Below are positions 24,868 through 33,127 of a stretch of 35,330 bases of DNA, piece after piece; within the stretch, counting starts at the first letter, position 1; the number at the start of each line of letters is the position of its first letter. The position numbers and the translations under genes are program-made. Source of the DNA: Elusimicrobia bacterium GWA2_56_46 (GTDB taxonomy: Bacteria > Elusimicrobiota > Elusimicrobia > Elusimicrobiales > UBA9959); contig MGTT01000007.1 of NCBI GenBank assembly GCA_001799575.1, positions 1-35,330 on the forward strand. Reading direction: 5' to 3'. Under the pieces are notes generated by a model, which saw nothing but the letters and a program-made list of their open reading frames with translations, was not told the origin of the DNA and did not search any database.

Positions 24868-25614
24868 ATGGAAATAATTTTCCTGGGCACCAACGGGTGG
24901 TACGACACCGCAATCGCCAACTCCGTCTGCGTGCTTGTCAAAACCAGAGAGTACGATATCGTCCTGGACGCCGGTAACGGCATCTATAAGCTGGATCGGT
25001 ATGTGGACGGCAAAAAGCCGGTATACCTGTTCCTGAGCCATTTCCACCTGGATCATATAGCCGGGCTTCACATACTTGTCAAATTCAACTTTAAGGCCGG
25101 CCTGACCATCTGCGCCGGAAAAGGCGCCAGGAAAACACTGAACGCCATCCTGCGCAGGCCGTTCACAGTTCCCCTGAATAAGTTGAAATTCAAAACCCGG
25201 GTTCTGGAACTTCCCGCGCAAGCCGGAAAAATACCGTTCGCGTTCAAATCCCTGCCCCTGGTGCACGCCGATCCGGTGCTCGGCTACCGGTTCGAACTGG
25301 ACGGACGGATCCTGGCCTACTGCACCGATACCGGTTACTGCGAAAATTCCGTAAAACTGGCGAAAGGGGCGGATCTGCTTATAAGCGAGTGCGCCCACAG
25401 GCCGGGGGAAAGCAACCCGGTCTGGCCCCATATGAATCCGGCGAACGCGGCTGCCCTCGCCAATGAGGCCGGCGTAAAAAAACTGGCGCTTGTCCATTTC
25501 GGCGCCGACAGGTATCCGCTTTTAAAAGACAGGCTGAAAGCCGGGAAGATAGCGAAAAAGACCTTTAAAAACACTTTCGTCTCCCGCGACGGCATGCGGA
25601 TAAAACTTGTGTAA
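24868..25614 (+). CDS. Metallo-beta-lactamase-fold hydrolase (RNase Z-like)
   Basis: The 248-residue MBL-fold protein has the metal motif HFHLDH (H58, H60, D62, H63), LVHADP (further His), the bridging-Asp region YCTDTGY, and LVHFGADR with the late His, a complete two-metal site. It has neither the exosite arm nor the length of a housekeeping RNase Z, so tRNA processing is doubtful. It sits 7 nt after rfbG and 18 nt before rfbH; such MBL proteins occur in polysaccharide loci, so a role in hydrolysing a pathway intermediate or phosphodiester is plausible but not known. Normal codon use and intact active site suggest it is functional. Confidence 0.82.
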   Translation: MEIIFLGTNGWYDTAIANSVCVLVKTREYDIVLDAGNGIYKLDRYVDGKKPVYLFLSHFHLDHIAGLHILVKFNFKAGLTICAGKGARKTLNAILRRPFTVPLNKLKFKTRVLELPAQAGKIPFAFKSLPLVHADPVLGYRFELDGRILAYCTDTGYCENSVKLAKGADLLISECAHRPGESNPVWPHMNPANAAALANEAGVKKLALVHFGADRYPLLKDRLKAGKIAKKTFKNTFVSRDGMRIKLV

Positions 25615-25632
25615 AACGCAGGGTGTTTTATT

Positions 25633-27021
25633 ATGGCTACAAAAACAAATAAAACCGAAGCGGCCTTAAGAAAGAAAATCTTCGCCGGAGTGGAAGAATA
25701 TTACCGGCTTTTCCACAAACGAAAGCCCTTTGAACCGGGCCGCTCCCCTGTCGCCTACGGAGGCAGGATCTACGATGAAAAAGAACTGGTGAATCTCACC
25801 GCCTCCGCCCTGGATTTCTGGCTCACCTCCGGCAGATACTGCGCCGAATTCGAAGCCGCCCTGGCGTCTTTCCTGGGCGTGAAATACTGCTCCCTGGTGA
25901 ATTCCGGTTCCTCCGCCAACCTCGTAGCCTTTATGGCGCTTACCTCCGCCAAACTCGGCCCCCGGCGCATAAAGCCCGGCGACGAAGTCATCACCGTGGC
26001 CGCCGGCTTCCCAACCACGGTCACGCCAGTCATACAGTACGGGGCCGTGCCCGTATTCGTGGACGTGGAACTGCCCTCTTATAACATAGACTGCTCACTT
26101 CTTGAAAAAGCCCGCTCAAAAAAAACCAAAGCCGTCATGCTGGCCCACACCCTGGGCAACCCTTTCGATCTGAAAGCCGTCCGCGCTTTCTGCGACAAAC
26201 ACGGCCTCTGGCTTATAGAAGACAACTGCGACGCCCTCGGCAGCAGATATCTAAAGTCGGATGGTTTCCAATACACCGGAACTTTCGGGGACATCGGCAC
26301 TTCCAGCTTTTATCCGCCCCATCACATGACCATGGGCGAGGGGGGCGCGGTATATACAAATGACCCGCAGCTGAAAAGGCTGGTCGAATCTTTCCGGGAC
26401 TGGGGCCGGGACTGCTGGTGCCCGTCGGGAAAGGACAATACCTGCCGAAACCGCTTTACCCGCAAATTCGGAGAACTGCCCCTTGGTTACGACCACAAAT
26501 ACGTCTATTCCCATTTCGGCTATAACCTCAAAGCCACGGAAATGCAGGCGGCCATAGGCCTGGCCCAGCTTGATAAACTGCCCAGATTCATAGAAGCCAG
26601 GAAAAAAAACTGGCAGTACCTCCGTAAAGCCCTTAACCCTTTCTCAGACAGGCTCATCCTGCCGGAACCGGCGGCGAACTCGGATCCCAGCTGGTTCGGT
26701 TTCCTGCTGACCGTAAGAAAAAATTCCGGTTTCACCCGTGACCGGCTTGTCGCGCACCTGGAGCGCAATAAAATCCAGACCCGCATGCTCTTTGCCGGCA
26801 ACCTCATCAAGCACCCCTGCTTCGACGAACTGCGCCGCTCCGGCAAAGGCTTCCGCGTGGTGTCTGCCTCTCGCCAACCCTCGTCTCTTCCCATCACCGA
26901 CCAGATCATGCGCGATACTTTCTGGATAGGCGTTTACCCCGGCATGACCAAAGAAATGCTGGAATATATGGCCAAAACTTTCGCGGATTTCCTCTTTTCC
27001 GCGCCCCGGCCCGTTATTTGA
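25633..27021 (+). CDS. rfbH: CDP-4-keto-6-deoxyglucose 3-dehydratase (E1)
   Basis: This PMP- and [2Fe-2S]-dependent enzyme of the DegT/DnrJ/EryC1/StrS family removes the C3 hydroxyl of CDP-4-keto-6-deoxyglucose. The 462 residues include FCxLVNSGSSANLVAFMAL-type cofactor pocket (CSLVNSGSSANLV), DEVITVAAGFPTTVTP and IEDNCDALGSRY. The Schiff-base lysine is replaced by histidine (HH at 230-231 in FYPPHHMTMGEGG), the hallmark of E1. The iron-sulphur cysteines are C199, C261, C263 and C271, i.e. C-x-C-x7-C after an upstream Cys, with the first spacing 4 longer than in the classic E1. The reductase partner (E3, RfbI/AscD) is not in the window. It starts 18 nt after the MBL gene. Confidence 0.95.
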   Translation: MATKTNKTEAALRKKIFAGVEEYYRLFHKRKPFEPGRSPVAYGGRIYDEKELVNLTASALDFWLTSGRYCAEFEAALASFLGVKYCSLVNSGSSANLVAFMALTSAKLGPRRIKPGDEVITVAAGFPTTVTPVIQYGAVPVFVDVELPSYNIDCSLLEKARSKKTKAVMLAHTLGNPFDLKAVRAFCDKHGLWLIEDNCDALGSRYLKSDGFQYTGTFGDIGTSSFYPPHHMTMGEGGAVYTNDPQLKRLVESFRDWGRDCWCPSGKDNTCRNRFTRKFGELPLGYDHKYVYSHFGYNLKATEMQAAIGLAQLDKLPRFIEARKKNWQYLRKALNPFSDRLILPEPAANSDPSWFGFLLTVRKNSGFTRDRLVAHLERNKIQTRMLFAGNLIKHPCFDELRRSGKGFRVVSASRQPSSLPITDQIMRDTFWIGVYPGMTKEMLEYMAKTFADFLFSAPRPVI

Positions 27022-27027
27022 TAAAAT
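27019..27027 (+). promoter_or_regulatory. Candidate extended -10 ahead of fcl
   Basis: TGATAAAAT overlaps the rfbH stop codon (TGA, 27019-27021) and ends 8 nt before ATG 27036. It fits TGn plus TAWAAT. The start would fall within a base or two of the fcl ATG, which has only CTGG upstream. The A-rich start context common in this genome could produce the match by chance. Confidence 0.35.
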
Positions 27028-27035
27028 AAACTGGT

Positions 27036-28088
27036 ATGAAAACCTATATCGCGGGCCACACCGGGTTAGTCGGCTCGGCCCTTTACCGGAAACTCCAGGT
27101 CGGTGGCAAACACGAACTGCTGGTCGCGCCCCATGACAAGCTCGACCTGAAAAGGCAGAATGAAACCGAGAAATTCTTTGAAACGCATAAAATAGACTGG
27201 GTTTTTCTCGCCGCCGCCCGGGTCGGGGGGATACTCGCGAACAGCACCTATAAAGCCGAATTCATCTACGACAACCTCGCCATAGCCATGAACGTCGTGG
27301 ACGCCGCTTACAAGACCGGCGTGAAAAAACTTTTGAACCTCGGCTCCTCCTGCATCTATCCCAAGCACGCGCCCCAACCCATGACGGAGGACGCCCTCCT
27401 GACCAGCCCCCTGGAAACCACCAATGAGGCTTACGCGATCTCCAAAATAGCGGCCCTGAAGCTTTGCCGTTACTATAACGAGCAATACGGCACGAATTAT
27501 ATCTCAGTAATGCCCACCAATCTTTACGGCCCGCATGATAACTATAACCTGGAAACCGCCCACGTCCTCCCCGCCATGCTCAGGAAATTCCATCTGGCCG
27601 GACTGCTGCGCCGCAAGGATTTTGCGGCCCTGGCCGCCGACATCCGGAAGTGCCCCCTGGGCTTCGGCCTGGATAAGGGCCTGAACCTCCAGGACGAAAA
27701 AGCCATGACTGCCGCTTTAAAACAGATCGGGATCGAGGCCGATAACGTCACGCTTTGGGGCACCGGCGAGGTCTACCGCGAATTTCTGCACGTGGACGAC
27801 ATGGCCGCCGGCTGCCTGTTCCTGATGGAGAACTGCGACTACCAGGACATAGGCGAGATCATAAATATCGGCGCCGGCGAGGATCTGAAATTAAAACAGC
27901 TTGCGTCCCTGATCCGCGACGCCGTCGGTTACGAGGGCGCGATAAAATACGACACTTTCAAGCCCGATGGCACGCCCAAAAAGCTGCTGAATATCTCAAA
28001 GATCCGCGCGCTGGGCTGGCGCCCCGCCATTTCCCTGCCCGCCGGCATAAAACAAAGTTACGAGTGGTACTGCTCTTCTCGCGGCTAA
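27036..28088 (+). CDS. fcl: GDP-L-fucose synthase
   Basis: The 350-residue epimerase/reductase SDR converts GDP-4-keto-6-deoxymannose, the product of gmd, to GDP-L-fucose. Marks: IAGHTGLVGSALYRKL (NADP loop), AARVGGILANSTY, LNLGSSCIYPKHAPQPM (Ser and Cys of the epimerase site), TNEAYAISKIAALKLC (YxxxK), MPTNLYGPHDNYN and VYREFLHVDDMAAGCLFLM. It is about 30 residues longer than E. coli Fcl owing to a segment about 190-235 (RRKDFAALAADIRK onward), a length seen in other phyla. It lies between rfbH and the YerE-like gene, i.e. within the CDP-sugar genes. Confidence 0.95.
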   Translation: MKTYIAGHTGLVGSALYRKLQVGGKHELLVAPHDKLDLKRQNETEKFFETHKIDWVFLAAARVGGILANSTYKAEFIYDNLAIAMNVVDAAYKTGVKKLLNLGSSCIYPKHAPQPMTEDALLTSPLETTNEAYAISKIAALKLCRYYNEQYGTNYISVMPTNLYGPHDNYNLETAHVLPAMLRKFHLAGLLRRKDFAALAADIRKCPLGFGLDKGLNLQDEKAMTAALKQIGIEADNVTLWGTGEVYREFLHVDDMAAGCLFLMENCDYQDIGEIINIGAGEDLKLKQLASLIRDAVGYEGAIKYDTFKPDGTPKKLLNISKIRALGWRPAISLPAGIKQSYEWYCSSRG

Positions 28089-28109
28089 GTCCGGGCAGCC
28101 ATTTTTACA

Positions 28110-29879
28110 ATGAAATTATCCGATTATGTCATAGGTTTTATCGTAAAAGAAAACGTCCACCACGTTTTTGAAATGATAGGGGGGGCCATTACCCATCTCC
28201 TCGACTCCGTGCACGGCCGCAAGGATATAACCTGCGTTTCCATGCACCATGAGCAGGCGGCCGCGTTCGCCGCCGAGGCTTATGCCCGCATGAACGGGAA
28301 GCTTGGGGTGGCCATGGCCACCAGCGGCCCCGGCGCCCTTAATATGCTGACGCCTATCGGCAGCTGCTATTTTGATTCCGTCCCCTGCCTTTTTATAACC
28401 GGACAGGTCAATACTTACGAGTATAAATTCGACAGCCCGGTGCGCCAGATAGGTTTTCAGGAAACGGACATCGTCAGCGTCGTTAAGCCCCTGGTCAAGT
28501 ATTCGGAGCTGGTCACGGACGCCTCCAGGATACGCTATTGTCTTGAGAAAGCCGTTTTCCTGGCCCAAAGCGGCCGGCCCGGCCCCGTTCTGCTGGATAT
28601 CCCGATGAATATCCAGCGCGCCAGAATAGATCCTAAAAAGCAGAAAAGCTTTTTGGGCAGCCCGGAGCACAGGCGTCTGGTAAGAACGACTCCGCCGGCC
28701 CCGGCGGTTATCTCCAGGATCGTGAAGCTGCTGGCGGCCGCGAAGAGGCCGGTGATCCTGGCCGGCGGCGGGGTGCGCATTTCCGGCGCTTCCGCCGAAC
28801 TGGAGAATCTGGTGAAAAAAACCGGCGTGCCCCTGGTAACCTCATTGATGGGGCTGGATTCTTTCGCCCACGATAACCCGGCTTTTTCGGGCATGATAGG
28901 GGCTTACGGCAACCGCTACGCCAATCTCGCCGTCGCCAATTCAGATCTTCTGCTCATACTTGGTTCCAGACTTGACAACCGCCAGACCGGCACGCTGCCC
29001 GCGACTTTCGCCCGCGGCGCCGTCAAAGTGCACGTTGACATAGATCCTGTGGAGTTGAACGCTAAAGTTAAGGCCGATATAGCGCTTAATTGCGATGTTA
29101 AGATTTTCCTTAAAGCGCTTAATGCCGCCCTCGGTTCCTATCGCAGGCCGGATCTGGCTCCGTGGCTGGCGGCGGTAGCCGGCTGCCGCCGCAGATATCC
29201 GGCGCTGGAGAGCAAAAACCCCGGCGGCGATATCCAGCCTAACGGCTTTATGGAATTTTTGTCTGATCATGCGGACGGCGGCGATATTATCTGCCTCGAT
29301 GTGGGGCAGAACCAGATGTGGGCCGCCCAGGCCTTTAAGGTGAAAAAAGGCCAGAGAATGCTTGTTTCCGGCGGCATGGGCTCCATGGGCTTTTCCCTGC
29401 CCGCGGCGATAGGCGCGGCCCTTGCCGCGCCCGGGAGACGGATACTGGCGATTTCCGGTGACGGCGGCGTACAGGTCAATATCCAGGATCTGGATACTCT
29501 GGTGAAACGCGGGCTTCCGGTAAAGCTGATAATCATGAATAACGGCTGTCTCGGCATGGTCAGACAGTTCCAGGATATGTATTTCGGAGGCAGGCGCCAG
29601 TCCACCGAAGTCGGCTATCATTGCCCCGACCTCGGGAAAATAGCCGCGGCTTACGGCGTGAAAGGGTACACTATCCGTTCCATGTCGCAGGCGGGAAAAG
29701 TGCTCTCAGCCGCCCTCCGGCATAAAGGCCCCGCCCTGGTGGACGTTAAGCTCGGACGGGAGACTACGGTAGACCCCAAGCTGGAATTCAGCCGTCCTTT
29801 GGAAGACATGTCTCCCCGACTATCCGCCGGAGTCCTGAAAAAGGAAATGGTCGTGAAGCCTCTTGGCCGGAAAGTATGA
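28110..29879 (+). CDS. ThDP-dependent acetolactate-synthase-like enzyme, YerE type
   Basis: The 589-residue enzyme has the three domains of ThDP enzymes: PYR (1-170, catalytic Glu E48 in HHEQAAAFAAEAYAR), a central domain (about 195-340) and PP (about 365-540) with the ThDP motif GDG (450-452) through NN (477-478). Acetolactate synthases have this fold, but the context (rfbF, rfbG, rfbH) points to YerE, the Yersinia flavoenzyme that transfers an acetyl unit from pyruvate to C4 of a CDP-3,6-dideoxy-4-ulose to make the branched sugar yersiniose. The gene overlaps the next SDR by 4 nt, and that SDR could be the YerF reductase. No acetolactate synthase small subunit is present. The enzyme could also act on another keto sugar. 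Confidence 0.8.
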   Translation: MKLSDYVIGFIVKENVHHVFEMIGGAITHLLDSVHGRKDITCVSMHHEQAAAFAAEAYARMNGKLGVAMATSGPGALNMLTPIGSCYFDSVPCLFITGQVNTYEYKFDSPVRQIGFQETDIVSVVKPLVKYSELVTDASRIRYCLEKAVFLAQSGRPGPVLLDIPMNIQRARIDPKKQKSFLGSPEHRRLVRTTPPAPAVISRIVKLLAAAKRPVILAGGGVRISGASAELENLVKKTGVPLVTSLMGLDSFAHDNPAFSGMIGAYGNRYANLAVANSDLLLILGSRLDNRQTGTLPATFARGAVKVHVDIDPVELNAKVKADIALNCDVKIFLKALNAALGSYRRPDLAPWLAAVAGCRRRYPALESKNPGGDIQPNGFMEFLSDHADGGDIICLDVGQNQMWAAQAFKVKKGQRMLVSGGMGSMGFSLPAAIGAALAAPGRRILAISGDGGVQVNIQDLDTLVKRGLPVKLIIMNNGCLGMVRQFQDMYFGGRRQSTEVGYHCPDLGKIAAAYGVKGYTIRSMSQAGKVLSAALRHKGPALVDVKLGRETTVDPKLEFSRPLEDMSPRLSAGVLKKEMVVKPLGRKV

Positions 29880-30817
29880 AACAAAACAGGATCCTGATCA
29901 CCGGCGCTTCCGGTTTTATAGGCCGCAATCTGACCAAATATTTCTCGGTTAACGGGCGGCGGGTGTTCCCGGTTGATCTGCCGGGGTTCGATCTTTTAAA
30001 TGAGTCGGCTGTTAAATCGTTTTTTGATAAGATTTCGCCCGACGTGGTTATCCATTGCGCCAATGTCGGCGGTACCAGAGGCGCGGAGCTCAACAAATCC
30101 GCCGCCGATAACGCCTTGTCGCGTAATCTGCGGATGTTCTTCAACCTGGCCCGGTGTCTTAAGCCGGGGATGCGTATGATAACCATGGGCAGCGGAGCGG
30201 AGTATGACAAACGCCGTCCCTTGCGCAAGGTTTCGGAAAAGAATTTTGACGCCCAGGCGCCGGCCGACGACTACGGTTACGCCAAATATGTGATGTCGAA
30301 ATATATCGAAAAAACGGACAATATAGCCTGTCTGCGCATTTTCGGCCTCTACGGCAAGTATGAGGACTACACTTTCAAATTCATCTCCAACGCCATCCTG
30401 AAAAACCTGCTGGGCCTGCCCATCGTTATAAACCAGAATGTGCGCTTCGATTTCCTGCATATCAACGACTTTGTCGGAATAGTTGAAAAATTTCTGGCGC
30501 GCAAGCCCAAATACAGCCATTATAACGCGACCCCCTCCCGCTCGATCGACCTGGTGACGATAGCGAAGATAATAAACGGCATAGCCGAGAAAAAGTCCGC
30601 GATCCGCGTGCTCAACCCCGGGTTTAACCGGGAATATACCGGCGCCAACGCCCGCCTGCTGAAAGAGTTCCCCGGCTTTAAATTCACAAGCTATGAGAAA
30701 GGCATCGCGGAATTGTATTCCTATTATTCCCGGAACCTGAAATCCCTCGATCTGGCCTCCATAAAAAAAGACCCGTACCTGAAATTCTGCTCTTTAACCC
30801 GGAAAGCTTATTCATAA
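29876..30817 (+). CDS. Extended SDR (NAD-dependent epimerase/dehydratase), possible YerF-like reductase
   Basis: The 313-residue SDR has a nucleotide loop GASGFIGRNL (9-18), VIHCANVGGTRG, MGSGAEYDKRRP and YGYAK (YxxxK), then RIFGLYGKYEDYTFKFIS and FDFLHINDFVGIV. It is not a typical dehydratase of the RmlB or Gmd type. Because it overlaps the YerE-like gene, a reductase step after acetyl transfer (YerF-like, yersiniose formation) fits, but a tyvelose/paratose-type reductase or an epimerase is equally compatible. Its start uses the ATGA overlap. The DNA between its stop and the following ATPase is AT-rich with a promoter, so it is the last gene of this operon. Confidence 0.75.
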   Translation: MKQNRILITGASGFIGRNLTKYFSVNGRRVFPVDLPGFDLLNESAVKSFFDKISPDVVIHCANVGGTRGAELNKSAADNALSRNLRMFFNLARCLKPGMRMITMGSGAEYDKRRPLRKVSEKNFDAQAPADDYGYAKYVMSKYIEKTDNIACLRIFGLYGKYEDYTFKFISNAILKNLLGLPIVINQNVRFDFLHINDFVGIVEKFLARKPKYSHYNATPSRSIDLVTIAKIINGIAEKKSAIRVLNPGFNREYTGANARLLKEFPGFKFTSYEKGIAELYSYYSRNLKSLDLASIKKDPYLKFCSLTRKAYS

Positions 30818-30865
30818 TCTTCGGGTTTAATATTACAATAGATAGCAAAATCAACGCGTTGTTTG

Positions 30866-30871
30866 TATAAT
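30866..30871 (+). promoter_or_regulatory. -10 box of the second DUF4143 ATPase gene
   Basis: A perfect TATAAT lies at 30866-30871, ending 7 nt before ATG 30879. The expected start is about 30878, so the message would be leaderless. There is no good -35 at 17 bp. The TG at 30864-30865 directly precedes the box, a near miss of the extended form. The gap of 61 nt after the SDR is AT-rich relative to its surroundings. Confidence 0.55.
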
Positions 30872-30878
30872 CAGGTAT

Positions 30879-32276
30879 ATGAAACGTACTGTGGAAGCCC
30901 GACTTGACGCCTGGCTGGTAAATCCGGATCGGCGGCCGCTTATTCTGCGTGGTCCCCGGCAGGTTGGAAAGACCTGGTTAGTGCGGGAACTGGCGGCTCG
31001 TTCAGGGCTGCGCCTGGTAGAGATTAATTTCGAGAGGGATCCATCGCTGAAACGGGTTTTCAATGCCAAAGATCCCCGCCGGATTTTGAGAGATCTTTCC
31101 CTTGCGCTGTCTATTGATATTAACCCGGATAACAGTTTGCTTTTTTTAGACGAGATTCAGGCCGCCGGAGAAGTTCTTGCCGGTCTGCGCTGGTTTTATG
31201 AGGAACTGCCGCGCTTGCCGGTAGTGGCGGCGGGATCGTTGCTGGATTTTGCGCTTGCCGACCACACTTTCAGCATGCCCGTAGGACGCATCGCTTTTCA
31301 GCAGATTGAACCGATGGGTTTCCCTGAGTACCTCCTGGCCCACGGGCAGGAGCGTCTGCTGGCCCCGATTGCCGCCTGGCGCCCCGGCGGCGAATTCCCC
31401 GAGGCGGCGCACGAGCAGGCGATGCGCTGGTTCCACCGTTTTGCGATGGTCGGAGGCATGCCGGCTGTGGTGGCGGCGGATGTCGATGGTCGTGAGCCGC
31501 GCCAGGTGCGGGAATTACAAAAGGACCTGGTGGCCGCTTATCGCGCGGACTTTTCCAAATATTCCGGCCGGATGGATAAGGATATCCTGGATGCCGTGCT
31601 GAAAGCCGTGGTCGCGTCGCTGGGGAGAAAATTTGTTCATTCGCATGTGCGCGAAGGGGTAAAGCAGCATCAGGCAAGACACGCCCTGGATCTGCTGAGC
31701 ATGGCCCAACTTGTACATCAGGTACGCTATACCGCGGCCAACGGCTTACCTTTGGGCGCCGAGGTTAAGGGTACATTTCGCAAGGCAGTGACCGCTGATA
31801 TTGCCGTTGTTCACGCGCTATTGGACACTCCAGCCGCCCAGTCTTTCCCGGAGTGGGACTCATTGGCGCCGGCATTGCGAGGCCAGATAACGGATCAGTT
31901 GGCCGCGGCTCAATTGAGGCTGACAGATTCCGGCGCGGGCGATGGACCCGAGCTTTACTACTGGCAGCGCGAGGGTGGGCGTCCTGGAGAGATTGATTAC
32001 CTGATGCAGATGCTCGGCCGTATTATTCCCATAGAACTCAAATCCGGGGCAGCCGGATCCATGAAGAGCCTTCACCAGTTCATGTTCGAGCGGCATCTGG
32101 CGCTTGCCGTGCGGGCGGACACGAACTCTCCCTCGGTAATGAACGTTGATGTAAAAACCACGCAGGGCGATGGTGTGCGCTACCGGCTTATAAACGTGCC
32201 GATCTACATGCTCTGGAATTTGCCGGACATACTAGCGAAAGAACCTGCCGGGAATGAGGCTGGGGATGCTTCCTAA
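30879..32276 (+). CDS. AAA ATPase of the AAA_14/DUF4143 family (second copy)
   Basis: The 465-residue protein has Walker A GPRQVGKT (25-32), Walker B SLLFLDEIQ, VVAAGSLLDFAL and the DUF4143 C-terminus with GEIDYLMQM then IPIELKSG (a PD-(D/E)XK-like pattern). It is about 70 residues longer than the member at 22494 and clearly not a recent duplicate. Codon use (more CGT, GTA, CAG-rich runs) appears different from the neighbouring sugar genes, hinting at separate acquisition. The 3' end overlaps the response regulator gene, which suggests cotranscription. No Shine-Dalgarno at a normal distance is visible (AGG only 3 nt away); a leaderless start is likely. Confidence 0.85.
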   Translation: MKRTVEARLDAWLVNPDRRPLILRGPRQVGKTWLVRELAARSGLRLVEINFERDPSLKRVFNAKDPRRILRDLSLALSIDINPDNSLLFLDEIQAAGEVLAGLRWFYEELPRLPVVAAGSLLDFALADHTFSMPVGRIAFQQIEPMGFPEYLLAHGQERLLAPIAAWRPGGEFPEAAHEQAMRWFHRFAMVGGMPAVVAADVDGREPRQVRELQKDLVAAYRADFSKYSGRMDKDILDAVLKAVVASLGRKFVHSHVREGVKQHQARHALDLLSMAQLVHQVRYTAANGLPLGAEVKGTFRKAVTADIAVVHALLDTPAAQSFPEWDSLAPALRGQITDQLAAAQLRLTDSGAGDGPELYYWQREGGRPGEIDYLMQMLGRIIPIELKSGAAGSMKSLHQFMFERHLALAVRADTNSPSVMNVDVKTTQGDGVRYRLINVPIYMLWNLPDILAKEPAGNEAGDAS

Positions 32277-33009
32277 AGTTTTGCTCATCGTAGACGACCA
32301 CAGGCCCTGGCTTAATACCCTGAGCCGCTTCTTTTCCACTTTCAAATATAAGATCTATACCGCCGAAACGTGCGCCGAGGGGATCAAACTGGCCGCACTT
32401 CACCGCCCGGACTGCATACTCCTGGATTTCCATTTTCCGGACGGAAAAGGCGATGAGGTCTGCCGGGCCGTCCGCGCCGATCTCCGGCTCAAAAATACGC
32501 CGATAATAATGATAAGCGCCGATCCCGGCGAAGAGCTTAATTCCTACCAGAAATATAAAACGGATGGTTTTATATCAAAAGGAGCTTCGCTTTTCAAAAT
32601 AAAAGTTATAGTGGAAAACGTTTTGCGCCGCATCGGTGAGAACAGGGGGATACTTGACCGCGGCGACATCCGTCTGGACGCGCGGAATTTCAGCGTCTAC
32701 AGGGATTCGAACCTGGCGGCCGAACTTTCCGCTGACCAATTCCGCCTGTTGTTTCTGCTCCTGGAAAAAAACCGCGAATTCGTGAGCGACGCGCTTATTG
32801 CGGAGCATGTTCTGGAAGACGATCCGAAACTGGACAAAAGCGACGCTATCCGCTCGCTTATCTGCCGGCTCAGGAAAAAGCTCGGCCCGCAGCTTGCCCG
32901 CCGTATAAAAAACAAAAGAGACAAAGGCTGGATCTACCTCCAGCCGCGAGACCGCACCCGGAAAATCACTCAAATCAAGGCGTTTCCGAATTTTCCGGCA
33001 ACCCCTTAA
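32266..33009 (+). CDS. OmpR-type response regulator (REC plus winged helix)
   Basis: The 247-residue regulator has a receiver domain (about 1-120) with acidic pair D10-D11, phospho-acceptor D54 in LLDFHFPDG, the switch Ser in IIMISAD and Lys in GFISKG. An OmpR/PhoB-type winged-helix DNA-binding domain follows (about 135-235, with LSADQFRLLFLLLEKNREFVS and AIRSLICRLRKKLG, the recognition helix and its basic tail). I start at ATG 32266, with GAGG at 32256-32259 six bases upstream; an ATG at 32254 would add four residues but has its GGGA directly adjacent. No histidine kinase is adjacent. The kinase at 1917 is NtrB-like and would be an atypical partner. It may regulate the following repeat-rich leader or the surface protein gene. 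Confidence 0.9.
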   Translation: MLPKVLLIVDDHRPWLNTLSRFFSTFKYKIYTAETCAEGIKLAALHRPDCILLDFHFPDGKGDEVCRAVRADLRLKNTPIIMISADPGEELNSYQKYKTDGFISKGASLFKIKVIVENVLRRIGENRGILDRGDIRLDARNFSVYRDSNLAAELSADQFRLLFLLLEKNREFVSDALIAEHVLEDDPKLDKSDAIRSLICRLRKKLGPQLARRIKNKRDKGWIYLQPRDRTRKITQIKAFPNFPATP

Positions 33010-33070
33010 AAACAAAATTCGCCATCCGATTCTCCGACGGTAAATCCCCGCGAACGTGACGCATGCGAGA

Positions 33071-33099
33071 TTGACGCTTTTTACGGCTTGTTATAAAAT
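33071..33099 (+). promoter_or_regulatory. Sigma-70-type promoter ahead of the surface protein gene
   Basis: TTGACG (33071-33076) and TAAAAT (33094-33099) are separated by exactly 17 bp and each matches consensus at five of six bases, the best promoter in the window. Transcription would start near 33106, producing a leader of about 225 nt made largely of palindromic repeats before ATG 33331. Confidence 0.6.
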
Positions 33100-33127
33100 A
33101 AAACCGCCGTACGCTTTATCTCATTCT

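Noticed and set aside
1917-33009. The kinase at 1917 and the regulator at 32266 as a cognate pair
   Set aside because: They are about 29 kb apart, and the kinase is NtrB-like whereas the regulator is OmpR-like, a combination that is unusual.
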